Assembly: GCF_030815855.1 (NCBI RefSeq)
Contig: NZ_JAUSXG010000001.1
Span: 3,038,001 to 3,102,000 of the forward strand
Length of the DNA: 64,000 nt
From: Variovorax paradoxus
GTDB lineage: Bacteria > Pseudomonadota > Gammaproteobacteria > Burkholderiales > Burkholderiaceae_C
Direction: 5' to 3'
The position numbers and the translations under genes are program-made. Shown here piece after piece: positions 43,629 to 51,384 of the stretch. Below the pieces are notes generated by a model. That model saw only the letters and a program-made list of their open reading frames with translations, made no database searches and was not told where the DNA came from. The stretch's first letter is position 1. Each line of letters starts with the position of its first letter.

Positions 43629-43644
43629 GGCATGCGCTCCGGTA

Positions 43645-44460
43645 CTAGCGGTGCTCCGCCGTGCCGGGTTCGGCCATCCTGCGATGCTGTTTGGCGAGCA
43701 GCGCCGAAGGCGTGACGTTGGCAACGGCCACCTGGAGCTTGTTCTTCCAGCCCGCGACCACGTCGCCTTCGCCGTTCATCATGGCTTCGAAGCCGATCTT
43801 GGCGACCTTTGCGGGGTCCGCCTTCTTGTCGTCCTGCCCCACCTTGGTGTCGAGCATGTCGGCCCGATCGAAAAACTCGGTGTCCGTCGGCCCGGGCATC
43901 AGGCAGCTCACCGTCACGCCGCTGTCCTTCAGCTCTTCGCGCAGCGCAAAGGAAAACGAATCCAGGAAGGCCTTGGTGCCGTTGTAGACCGCCTGGAAGC
44001 TGCCGGGCATGAAGCCCGCAATCGAGCCGGTGATGAGAATGCGCCCCTGCCCGCGCGCGCGCATTGCGCCGCCTACCGCATGGATCAGGTACAGCGTGCC
44101 GGTGATGTTGGTGTCGAGCACGTGCCGCGCCTCGGAGAAGTTCTGGTCGAGAAAGGCATGGCCGAGGCCCCGCCCTGCATTGGCGAGCAGCGCCCCGACC
44201 GGGCGCTGGCCCGCGGCGGCCAGAAGGCGGTCGACCCCCTCGGTGGTGGAAAGGTCGGCCAGCACCGGTTGCACTTCGACACCGAGGCCGCGCAATTGGA
44301 CTGCGGCATCTTCGATGCCGGGTTCGTCGGCCGCGATCAGGAGATCGAAGCCTTCCTTGGCGCAGCAGCGCGCCAGTTCCAGCCCAATGCCGGAGGAAGC
44401 GCCAGTCACGATGGCGAAGGGCCGGGTGAAAGCGGAAGTGTCCATCGGGGAAGTGTTCAT
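43645..44460 (-). CDS. Short-chain dehydrogenase/reductase
   Basis: 271 residues. NAD(P)-binding motif VTGASSGIGLELA at about 19-31, LLANAGRG near 92, catalytic Ser in ILITGSIAG near 143 and YxxxK as YNGTKAF near 158. The MPGPTDTEFF segment closes the substrate loop. All catalytic residues are present; the substrate is unknown. The C-terminal 40 residues are Lys/Arg-rich. A second ATG at position 6 is possible. It is the first gene of the SDR-DUF3182-hydrolase run. Confidence 0.88.
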   Translation of the reverse strand: MNTSPMDTSAFTRPFAIVTGASSGIGLELARCCAKEGFDLLIAADEPGIEDAAVQLRGLGVEVQPVLADLSTTEGVDRLLAAAGQRPVGALLANAGRGLGHAFLDQNFSEARHVLDTNITGTLYLIHAVGGAMRARGQGRILITGSIAGFMPGSFQAVYNGTKAFLDSFSFALREELKDSGVTVSCLMPGPTDTEFFDRADMLDTKVGQDDKKADPAKVAKIGFEAMMNGEGDVVAGWKNKLQVAVANVTPSALLAKQHRRMAEPGTAEHR

Positions 44461-44757
44461 CGGAAGAGCTCCTTGTGAACGATTGCGGGGCGCACGGCGA
44501 CGATCCGTGCATGTCGACGCGTCCGGCTCCTACAAGGCACCTTTGTACACCGGCCTAGTTTTCTGCTTTGCAGCAGCCGTCGTCGTCCTCGCGCCGATAG
44601 TCGAACAGCTTTCGCCCCGGCGGGGCGGGATAACACGCGTCGTTGTGAAAGCGGCCTCCTACGCACCTTCCCGGGTTCGGCGTGCCGGCGCATCTGATCT
44701 CCCGGCCTTCCTTGGGCGCATACTTCGCTGCGCCACAACCAAGGACCAAGGACGAAC
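44461..44757. other. Divergent intergenic region, possible minus-strand Cys-rich ORF
   Basis: The promoters of the SDR gene and of the gene at 44758 must lie here. A minus-strand frame ending at 44555 encodes a Cys-rich tail (about six cysteines in 60 residues, ending DDDGCCKAEN) with coding-like third positions, but I see no initiation codon with a ribosome-binding site, so I do not call it a gene. Confidence 0.4.
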
Positions 44758-44961
44758 ATGCCCGCTCCTTCCACCCCGGAGTCCCGCGCGCTCGCCAAGC
44801 TGTCCTGGGAGGCGGCCTGGGAACGGCTGGGCAACGCGCTGCAGCCGCCGGCGGGCTATCCGGCGGCCACGCCCGAGCAACTGGCCGAATGCTTCCAGGT
44901 TGCACAGTCGCGGCTCGACGAGGTCCGCGCGGCGTACGGCGTGCCAGCCGCCGACGAGTGA
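44758..44961 (+). CDS. 67-residue protein of unknown function
   Basis: The ATG is preceded by AAGGACGAAC, a usable ribosome-binding site. The sequence SPESRALAKLSWEAAWERLGNAL and EQLAECFQVAQSRLDEVRAAYG suggests two amphipathic helices. There is no signal peptide. It is followed after 140 bases by the isochorismatase-like gene. I do not recognise a family; it is likely real given its start site and composition. Confidence 0.55.
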   Translation: MPAPSTPESRALAKLSWEAAWERLGNALQPPAGYPAATPEQLAECFQVAQSRLDEVRAAYGVPAADE

Positions 44962-45101
44962 ATTACCGTCCGGGCCGGCCCTGACGCCCGGCCGATCTCT
45001 CGACCACGACTTTCGCGGGTGCGCGCAGCTTTCCTACGGGACCGGCCGCGGGCATTGGGAATGGTGGTGTCTCCGCTGTCCGGAGACTTGCGTCCGCCCT
45101 C

Positions 45102-45698
45102 ATGGCTTCTTCCCCGCCCCCTGCCCTCGCCGCGGCGCCCGCCGCCGGCCACACCGCCCTGCTGATCATCGACATGATCAGCTGCTGGGATTTTCCGGAT
45201 GCGGACAAGTTGTTGCCCGGCGCACACACCATCGCCGGGCGCATTGCGGCGCTGAAGGCGCGTTGCACGCGCGCGGGGGTACCCGCGATCTACGTCAACG
45301 ACAACCGCGGGCGCTGGCGCTCCGACTTTCCGAAGCTGGTGGAGATGTCGCTCGCCTCGGGCGGTGCCGGCGCAGAAATCACCTCGGCATTGCTGCCGGC
45401 CGAGACGGACTATTTCGTGCTCAAGCCCAAGCAATCCGCCTTCTTCGCCACGCCGCTCGAACCGCTGCTCGCGTACCTGAAGGCCACACGCCTGATCGTG
45501 ACCGGCGTCGCAAGCGACCAATGCATCTGGGCCACGCTGGCCGACGCGGGAATGCGCGACCTGGAAGCCGTGGCCCCCCGCGATTGCGTCGCCTCGCAGA
45601 CGCGTGAGCGCAATGAGCGCTTTCTGCGCCAGGCGGAAGAAGCACTGCGGGTTCGCACCACACCCGGCCCCCGCATCCGCCTGCCCGCAAAGCACTGA
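45102..45698 (+). CDS. Isochorismatase-like cysteine hydrolase
   Basis: 198 residues. The catalytic triad is clear: Asp in LLIIDM (near residue 24), Lys in LKPKQSAF (near 109) and the nucleophilic Cys in GVASDQCIWATL (near 141). The short Ala/Pro-rich N-terminus precedes the Rossmann-like domain. The family includes nicotinamidases, N-carbamoyl hydrolases and isochorismatases; the residues around the Cys do not identify one. It stands alone between a small ORF and a convergent CBS gene. Confidence 0.87.
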   Translation: MASSPPPALAAAPAAGHTALLIIDMISCWDFPDADKLLPGAHTIAGRIAALKARCTRAGVPAIYVNDNRGRWRSDFPKLVEMSLASGGAGAEITSALLPAETDYFVLKPKQSAFFATPLEPLLAYLKATRLIVTGVASDQCIWATLADAGMRDLEAVAPRDCVASQTRERNERFLRQAEEALRVRTTPGPRIRLPAKH

Positions 45699-45728
45699 GC
45701 CGGCGCGCATGCGCCCGAGCGACGGGAT

Positions 45729-46217
45729 TCAGTGAGGCCCGGCTTGCGACGACCCACCTCCGCTGGGCCCGCTCGCGGCGGACTGGCTGGAGCGGTCCGG
45801 CTCGGCCGGCTGGGAAATGATGTTCAGCGTGTCACCGGCCTTGCCGATGTCGCCTTTCGCAGCCGTGTCGCCGAGCGACAGCATGCCCACCAGCCGCTTG
45901 TCGCGGTCCACCACCGGCATGCGGCGGACCTGGTAGCCGGCCATTTCGTCCATCACCGTTTCGACGTTGTCGCTGTCGGTGCACCACTTGACGTCCTTCG
46001 ACATCACTTCGGACAACGAGGTGTCCAGCGAGCGCTTCTGCGCCACGACGCGCAGCACGATGTCGCGGTCGGTCACCATGCCGAGCAGGCGCTGGCCGTC
46101 GCACACCGGAATGGCGCCGATGTCCAGCTCGTCCATGGCCTGTGCGGCCAGCGCCACAGGGTCCGTGGGCGCCAGGGTTCGCACGCCGCGGGTCATCAGT
46201 TCGGAAACTCGAGTCAT
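45729..46217 (-). CDS. CBS-domain pair protein
   Basis: 162 residues from the ATG at 46217. Two CBS domains: VSELMTRGVRTLAPTDPVALAAQAM with LLGMVTDRDIVLRVV, then SEVMSKDVKWCTDSDNVETVMDEM with LVGMLSLGD. A Ser/Gly-rich tail follows. Free-standing CBS pairs bind adenine nucleotides and sense energy or redox state. AGGAG lies upstream of the ATG. It follows the basic protein gene at 46256 on the same strand, 38 bases away. Confidence 0.88.
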   Translation of the reverse strand: MTRVSELMTRGVRTLAPTDPVALAAQAMDELDIGAIPVCDGQRLLGMVTDRDIVLRVVAQKRSLDTSLSEVMSKDVKWCTDSDNVETVMDEMAGYQVRRMPVVDRDKRLVGMLSLGDTAAKGDIGKAGDTLNIISQPAEPDRSSQSAASGPSGGGSSQAGPH

Positions 46218-46255
46218 TGCGGATCTCCTTTGTCTGCCTGTTCGTTCGTCAGCCG

Positions 46256-46570
46256 TCACCCGCTGCGGTGTTCGGCATTGCGCTTGCGCGTGGCGGCGCC
46301 CTTCTTGGCGGATGCGGAACGTTCGGCGGCGGTGCGCGATGCCGCCGCGGCGCCGCCCTTGTGGCCGCCTCTGCGCGAAGGCGCGTGGTTCTCGGCCTTG
46401 CCGCGGCCGCTTCCGCTCTTCTTGCCGCCGCCGGTCTCGGCGTTGACCGTGGCCCACGCGCGTTTCTCGGCTTCGGCCTTGCCCACACCGCGGTGCTCGT
46501 AGCTTTCCTCGATGTGCTCGGCCTTTCGTTTCTGCTTGCCCGTATAGGACGATTTGTCACCTCTTGGCAT
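46256..46570 (-). CDS. Small basic protein of the plasmid-stabilization-like type
   Basis: 104 residues from the ATG at 46570 (CAGGAGAAC upstream). The N-terminus MPRGDKSSYTGKQKRKAEHI, followed by ESYEHRGVGKAEAEKRAWATVN, is a motif I associate with proteins often labelled plasmid stabilization, found on chromosomes too. The remainder is low-complexity Lys/Arg/Ser/Gly/Ala (GGGKKSGSGRGK, KKGAATRKR) and resembles histone-like tails. It probably binds nucleic acid; partition function is unsupported. It is transcribed divergently from the TPP enzyme at 46775. Confidence 0.72.
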   Translation of the reverse strand: MPRGDKSSYTGKQKRKAEHIEESYEHRGVGKAEAEKRAWATVNAETGGGKKSGSGRGKAENHAPSRRGGHKGGAAAASRTAAERSASAKKGAATRKRNAEHRSG

Positions 46571-46774
46571 GGCGTTCTCCTGAAGGGTGAAGAAGCTTTT
46601 CATCCTGCGCCTGCCCTCGACGCCTCGGGTCGGAGGACACAGGGCTTGCGCGTGGGAGCAGTCTGGCGATCGGCTCGAGGGCGCGCGCAGCACGCCCGCG
46701 TGTGGGATTGCGCCGACGTCCCCTGGAGCCGATTGCACGACATATGAAATCTCGGCACTCGCGAACATGGCGCG

Positions 46775-48556
46775 ATGAAGCAAACAGTCAGCGATTTCGT
46801 GGTGCAGCGCCTGCACGACTGGGGCGTGCGCCGTGTGTACGGCTATCCCGGCGACGGCATCAACGGCCTCATGGGCGCGCTCGACAGGGCGGACGGTGCC
46901 ATCGAATTCATTCAGAGCCGGCATGAGGAACTTGCCGCCTTCATGGCCTGCGCGCACGCCAAGTTTTCGGGCGAAGTGGGTGTGTGCCTGGCCACGTCGG
47001 GGCCGGGCGCCATTCACCTGCTGAACGGCCTCTACGACGCGAAGCTCGACCACCAGCCCGTGGTCGCCATCGTCGGCCAGCAGAAGCGCAGTGCGCTGGG
47101 CGGCGACTACCAGCAGGAGGTCGACCTGGTCTCGCTGTTCAAGGATGTGGCTCACGAGTTCGTGCACATGGCCACCAGCGCGGAACAGGTTCGCCACCTG
47201 ATCGACCGCGCCATGCGCATTGCACGCGACCGCCGCGCCGTGACCTGCGTGATCTTTCCCAACGACGTGCAGGAACTGCCCGCGGTGCCGGTGCCTCCGC
47301 GCGAGCACGGCACGGTGCACAGCGGCATCGGCTCCACGGCCACCGCGGCGGTGCCGGCCGCGCCCGCGCTCGAGCGCGCAGCGCAAATCATCAATGCGGG
47401 CAGCAAGGTCGCCCTCCTGGCAGGCGCGGGCGCATTGCACGCCACCGACGAGTTGATTCATGTGGCCGAGCGTCTCGGAGCGGGCGTTGCCAAGGCCCTG
47501 CTCGGCAAGGCGGCCGTGCCGGACGATCTTCCCTTCGTGACCGGCGCCATCGGCGTGCTCGGCACGCGGCCGAGCTCCCGCATGATGGAAGACTGCGACA
47601 CCCTGCTGATGGTGGGCTCCTCGTTTCCCTATGCCGAGTTCCTGCCGTCCGAGGGACAGGCGCGCTGCATACAGATCGACACCGACCCTCGCGCCATCGG
47701 CCTGCGATACCCCGCGGAGCTGGGCCTGGTCGGCGACAGCCGCGCCACGCTCGCGGCCCTGCTGCCGCTGCTCGAGCACAAGGATCACGGCCCGTGGCGC
47801 CGCGGCATCGAGGCCGAAGTGGCGAAATGGTGGCGCGTGCTCGAGGCGCGCGCCCACGTCGAGGCATCGCCACTCAATCCGCAGCGCGTGTTCTGGGAGC
47901 TTTCTCCGCGGCTGCCCGAGCAGTCGATCCTGACCTGCGACAGCGGCACGGCCGCCAACTGGTACGCGCGCGACGTCAAGCTGCGCCGCGGCATGAAGGC
48001 CAGCCTGTCCGGCGGCCTCGCCACCATGGGACCCGCCGTTCCCTACGCCATTGCCGCCAAGCTGGTTCATCCCGACCGGCCGGTCATCGCCATGCTGGGC
48101 GACGGGGCCATGCAGATGAACGGCCTGAACGCACTCATCACCCTCGCGCGCATGTGGCGCGACTGGCCCGACCCGCGCCTGGTGGTGATGGTGCTCAACA
48201 ACCGCGACCTCAACCTCGTGACCTGGGAACAGCGCGTGCTCGGCGGCGATCCGAAGTTCGAGGCCTCGCAGGTGCTGCCCGATTTCCCTTATGCGCGCTT
48301 CGCGGAAATGCTCGGCCTCGGGGCCTTGCGTGTCGACACGCCCGAAGCCATCGGCCCCGCATGGGACGCCGCCTTTGCCGCCGACCGGCCGGTGCTGCTG
48401 GAGATGGTCACCGACGCCGCCGTGCCGCCGCTGCCGCCCGATGTGTCGCTCGCGCAGGCCAAGGCGTACCTTTCCGCCCTCTGGCATGGCGACCCGGAAG
48501 GGATGCGCATCATCAAGGCCGCCGCTCGGGAATATTGGGCCAGCGCCACGGCCTGA
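46775..48556 (+). CDS. Thiamine-pyrophosphate enzyme (acetolactate synthase/pyruvate oxidase-like)
   Basis: 593 residues with the three-domain layout. The PYR domain starts DFVVQRLHDWGVRRVYGYPGDGINGLMGAL and has the catalytic Glu in RHEELAAFMA near residue 51. The central domain covers about 195-320. The PP domain carries the TPP/Mg motif GDGAMQMNGLN...LNN near 445-475. It resembles PoxB-type pyruvate oxidases and other TPP-requiring proteins. The substrate is probably pyruvate or another 2-oxo acid. It is a single gene, divergent from the small basic protein. Confidence 0.88.
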   Translation: MKQTVSDFVVQRLHDWGVRRVYGYPGDGINGLMGALDRADGAIEFIQSRHEELAAFMACAHAKFSGEVGVCLATSGPGAIHLLNGLYDAKLDHQPVVAIVGQQKRSALGGDYQQEVDLVSLFKDVAHEFVHMATSAEQVRHLIDRAMRIARDRRAVTCVIFPNDVQELPAVPVPPREHGTVHSGIGSTATAAVPAAPALERAAQIINAGSKVALLAGAGALHATDELIHVAERLGAGVAKALLGKAAVPDDLPFVTGAIGVLGTRPSSRMMEDCDTLLMVGSSFPYAEFLPSEGQARCIQIDTDPRAIGLRYPAELGLVGDSRATLAALLPLLEHKDHGPWRRGIEAEVAKWWRVLEARAHVEASPLNPQRVFWELSPRLPEQSILTCDSGTAANWYARDVKLRRGMKASLSGGLATMGPAVPYAIAAKLVHPDRPVIAMLGDGAMQMNGLNALITLARMWRDWPDPRLVVMVLNNRDLNLVTWEQRVLGGDPKFEASQVLPDFPYARFAEMLGLGALRVDTPEAIGPAWDAAFAADRPVLLEMVTDAAVPPLPPDVSLAQAKAYLSALWHGDPEGMRIIKAAAREYWASATA

Positions 48557-48568
48557 GCCCCTGCGCCG

Positions 48569-49000
48569 CTACCCGCCGGTCCTGAGGCCCGCCCTTGCCT
48601 TCGATTCTTCTTCGCTGGCCCGCGGGAGGCACGCGGCCTTGTCGCCGCCTTGCCGCTGGTTGCACTTCTCCCTGGCCACTTCGTAGTTCACCGCCACTCG
48701 GGTTTCGGCAAGCCGGCGGGCATTCGCATCGCTGGGACTGCGCTGGTGGTCGAGCTCGGCCGCTGCAATCTTCTCGCGGCCCTGGGCTTCCTTGATGCAG
48801 ACCGGTCGTGCGGGTTCGGCCTGCGTCTCGCATTGGCTCAGCGCCGCCTTGAGGTTTGCGCCGATGCGTTCGCGGGCGGCGCCGTATTCGACCATCGCCG
48901 GATCGATCTCGGCCGGGTGCGGCCGAACGTCTTGCGCACTTGCCGCGGCCATGGCGAACCAAAGCAGTGCAGCAGCGAACAACGCGTAAAGCTTTTGCAT
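48569..49000 (-). CDS. Periplasmic coiled-coil protein, paralogue of the 49253 gene
   Basis: 143 residues from the ATG at 49000. A signal peptide (about 1-24, ending AAASAQ) leads to a helical domain with four cysteines. The pattern ARERIGANLKAALSQCETQAEPARPVCIKEAQGREKIAAAELDHQRSPSDANARR recurs in the neighbour at 49253 with the same spacing. Both genes are exactly 432 bases long, so this is an ancient duplication now arranged divergently. Function unknown; export and paired cysteines suggest envelope stress or metal binding. Confidence 0.75.
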   Translation of the reverse strand: MQKLYALFAAALLWFAMAAASAQDVRPHPAEIDPAMVEYGAARERIGANLKAALSQCETQAEPARPVCIKEAQGREKIAAAELDHQRSPSDANARRLAETRVAVNYEVAREKCNQRQGGDKAACLPRASEEESKARAGLRTGG

Positions 49001-49252
49001 GGCAATCTCCTGTACGTCCGCATTCGGGCAGTGTGCGCGCCGCCTCTGCTGCACCGGTAGGACGTGCGCCCAAGCCGGCCCCGGGCCGCCGCCGACGCGC
49101 AGCGCCCGAGCAGCGCCGCCGACGGGAGCGTCAGCATGTGCTTACGGACGCTTCGCGACGCGTCCTACCGGTGGGACGCGAGCGACTTCTATATTGACTT
49201 CAGACGCCGAATCCTTCCTTGCAGAACAACCACCGGCGTCAAGGAGATCATC

Positions 49253-49684
49253 ATGAAGAAGCTGTTAATGATTTGCGCCGCGGCATCGTGCCTTGGAATG
49301 GTCCAGGTGCATGCGCAAGTGAACACCGGACCCTCGGCGGCGGTCGATCCGGCCATGGCCGAATTCAAGGCCGCCCGCGACAAGATCTCGGCCGACTACA
49401 AGGCCGACAAGGCCGCCTGCGACGCCATGAAGGACAACGCCAAGGACGTCTGCATGGAACAAGCCAAGGGCAAGGAAAAAATCGCCAAGGCCGAGCTCGA
49501 CCAGAAGCAGAAACCCAGCGACGGCAATGCCCGCAAGGTGGCCGAGGCCAAGGTGGAAGTCGCCTACGACGTTGCCAAGGAAAAGTGCGACGACCAGAAG
49601 GGCGACGCCAAGGACGCTTGCGTGAAGCAGGCCAAGGCCGACCACGAAAAAGGCAAGGCCGAAATCAAGGCCATGAAGAAGTGA
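49253..49684 (+). CDS. Periplasmic Lys-rich coiled-coil protein, paralogue of the 48569 gene
   Basis: 143 residues. The start has CAAGGAGATCATC upstream, a strong ribosome-binding site. A signal peptide covers about residues 1-21 (ending VHAQ). The mature part is a Lys/Ala/Asp-rich amphipathic helix, with repeated ADKAACDAMKDNAKDVCMEQAKGKEKIAKAELD and KEKCDDQKGDAKDACVKQAKAD units, four cysteines in all. It is much more Lys-rich than its paralogue at 48569. Proteins of this kind are seen in Comamonadaceae but have no assigned function. Confidence 0.8.
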   Translation: MKKLLMICAAASCLGMVQVHAQVNTGPSAAVDPAMAEFKAARDKISADYKADKAACDAMKDNAKDVCMEQAKGKEKIAKAELDQKQKPSDGNARKVAEAKVEVAYDVAKEKCDDQKGDAKDACVKQAKADHEKGKAEIKAMKK

Positions 49685-49735
49685 CCGCCAAGTGACGCGA
49701 GTCATTCCAGCAACCGCAGGCGGGGCGGCGACGCG

Positions 49736-49999
49736 GTGAAGCCCGTGCAGACACTCGCCATTTCCGAGGCCCTGCGCACCCAGTTGTCGGCGGAAAACCT
49801 CCTGGCCATCAATTCGCATGGCCAGGAGGTTCTTCATGGCCTGGACTTCGGCGAGTCTCAGCTCCTGGTCGATTGCAGGGAGCAGCCGCCCGCCGATGCC
49901 TCCATGCAGGAGCAATGCGCCGAGCTCGTCATCAAGCACGAGCGAGCCCGGCTGCGGATCGCCACGGTCGACGACGAGCGCACCGCGGCGAAATACTAG
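49736..49999 (+). CDS. 87-residue protein of unknown function (GTG start)
   Basis: The GTG start has GGGGCGGCG upstream, a weak ribosome-binding site. The peptide KPVQTLAISEALRTQLSAENLLAINSHGQEVLHGLDFGESQLLVDC... has normal composition and conserved-looking Leu spacing. The codons 49796-49831 include a perfect 14-bp inverted repeat, so it may instead be a non-coding 3' region of the previous gene. It ends 20 bases before the converging cytochrome gene. I consider it probable but unproven. Confidence 0.45.
   Translation: MKPVQTLAISEALRTQLSAENLLAINSHGQEVLHGLDFGESQLLVDCREQPPADASMQEQCAELVIKHERARLRIATVDDERTAAKY
49796..49831. repeat. Perfect 14-bp inverted repeat
   Basis: AACCTCCTGGCCAT (49796-49809) and ATGGCCAGGAGGTT (49818-49831) are exact reverse complements, with an 8-base loop CAATTCGC. 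No T-tract follows on either strand. It lies within the candidate gene at 49736. Confidence 0.85.
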
Positions 50000-50019
50000 A
50001 CCTGGACGCGTCGCGGCCA

Positions 50020-50892
50020 TCAACGCAGCGTTGCAAGATACGCCGCGATGTCGCGCGCATCCCGCTCTGTCACGCCGAGCTCCGGCATCGCCGTCAGCGG
50101 ATCGACTTCCTTCGTGTGCCGCAGCCAGTGCACCATGTTGTCCGGCGTGTTGGCGAGCTTTCCGGCAATCAGGGAACGTCCCGCAATGCCCGCCAGCGGA
50201 GGGCCGACGTGGGGCGATGAGCTCGTCACCCCCGGAATGGTGTGGCAGGCGTTGCACGCGTACTGGTGAAGCGCCCGCTTGCCGCGATCGGCATCGCCCA
50301 CGCGAACCGGCAGAGGGCTGGGCGCGGCCCCGCATGCCGAACCCGTGGCTGCACCCTGCGCACTCGCCACCTCCATGCGCGCCGCCTCGGCGTACTGCTG
50401 CGGCGTCATGTCGGGCAGCCGGTCGAGGAAGGCCACCACCGACCACAGCTCTTCCTCGGACAGTCTGTATTCCCAGGCCGGCATGCCGCTCATCTTGATG
50501 CCGTGCTTCGTCACCCAGTACAGCTCGCGCGGCTTCCAGTGGCGCCGCGCATCCACCAGCGGTCCCGGCAGCGGCTGCATGCTCTTTCCGATGTCGCCCT
50601 GCGCGACGCCCGGTGCGCCGTGGCACTGCACGCACTTGTCGCGAAAGCAGGCCGCGCCGCGCATAACCAGCCGTTCGTCGCCGAGCGGCGGCGGCTCGAT
50701 GTTGCGGGCGCGCATCCTCACGGATTGGTGCATCGCGGTTTCCAGCAGCGAGTAGACCGGCTGCGTGTGCTGCACGGTGGCGGCGACGTTGTAGAGACCG
50801 CCGAACACCACCAGCGCGCCCACCGCAGCGCCCGCGAGGCCCAGCGCGGCGATGGTGAGAAGAACGATCTTGGGTGCACCCATCGGCAGCAT
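50020..50892 (-). CDS. Di-haem cytochrome c, membrane-anchored
   Basis: 290 residues. An N-terminal membrane anchor covers about 8-38. Two cytochrome c domains follow: CVQCH at 87-91 and CNACH at 213-217. SMQPLPGPLVDARRHWKPRELYW and MSGMPAW in the first domain, and ELGVTERDARDIAAYL in the second, match membrane-anchored oxidase-associated cytochromes. It is divergent from the oxidase genes starting at 50971 and probably donates electrons to the oxidase or shares its regulation. An ATG at 50883 is an alternative start. Confidence 0.87.
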   Translation of the reverse strand: MLPMGAPKIVLLTIAALGLAGAAVGALVVFGGLYNVAATVQHTQPVYSLLETAMHQSVRMRARNIEPPPLGDERLVMRGAACFRDKCVQCHGAPGVAQGDIGKSMQPLPGPLVDARRHWKPRELYWVTKHGIKMSGMPAWEYRLSEEELWSVVAFLDRLPDMTPQQYAEAARMEVASAQGAATGSACGAAPSPLPVRVGDADRGKRALHQYACNACHTIPGVTSSSPHVGPPLAGIAGRSLIAGKLANTPDNMVHWLRHTKEVDPLTAMPELGVTERDARDIAAYLATLR

Positions 50893-50970
50893 TCAATTGG
50901 CGGCATTGTCCGACGCACAGCGGCGCCGCCGTGTCGGCGCAAGCCGCGTTCCTGTCCGCAGAATCGCGGC

Positions 50971-51384
50971 ATGGTGGCCGCCATCCCCGCCCTCCCTTCC
51001 CTCTCGTACCGCGCGGTGTGTCCGTTCGCGCTGCTGGTGCTGGCATTGCTCTCGGGCGGCTGCACATCGCGGGAGAGCGGGCCCGCGTTCGACCATGCGT
51101 CGTCCGTCCAACTGGAGCGAGGAAGGCTGCTGCTCGCGCAGTACCAATGCGGCAGCTGCCACACCATTCCCGATGTGCAGGCGGCACGCGGGCGCACCGG
51201 TCCCGCGCTTGCGGCATTCGGCCGGCGCAGCTACATCGCGGGGCATGTGCCGAACGGGCCCGATCACCTCGTGCGATGGATCGTGGCACCCGCCGCGCTA
51301 GTTCCCGGCACCCTGATGCCCGCAATGGGCGTTTCCCCGGAGGACGCGCGCGACATGGCGGCCTATCTGCTCGCCCTCGAATGA
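50971..51384 (+). CDS. Mono-haem cytochrome c lipoprotein
   Basis: 137 residues. The hydrophobic segment VCPFALLVLALLSGGC ends in a lipobox-like cysteine, so the protein is probably lipidated. One haem site CGSCH is near residue 70, followed by TIPDVQ. A distal Met lies in TLMPAMGVSPEDARDM. It overlaps coxB by four bases (ATGA), so it belongs to the oxidase operon and probably feeds it with electrons. Confidence 0.85.
   Translation: MVAAIPALPSLSYRAVCPFALLVLALLSGGCTSRESGPAFDHASSVQLERGRLLLAQYQCGSCHTIPDVQAARGRTGPALAAFGRRSYIAGHVPNGPDHLVRWIVAPAALVPGTLMPAMGVSPEDARDMAAYLLALE

Noticed and set aside
44555..44760. Minus-strand Cys-rich open frame upstream of the 44758 gene
   Set aside because: Coding-like third positions and a cysteine-rich tail are suggestive, but there is no credible start codon and it overlaps the start of a better-supported gene. 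Worth a check against relatives.
46571..48487. Long minus-strand frame upstream of the small basic protein, antisense to the TPP enzyme
   Set aside because: Only the last 104 codons (from 46570) have a ribosome-binding site and a recognisable product; the rest mirrors the TPP gene.
49818..50498. Plus-strand frame starting in the perfect inverted repeat (AGGAGG before an ATG)
   Set aside because: Beyond the first codons it runs antisense to the di-haem cytochrome gene and has no domain.
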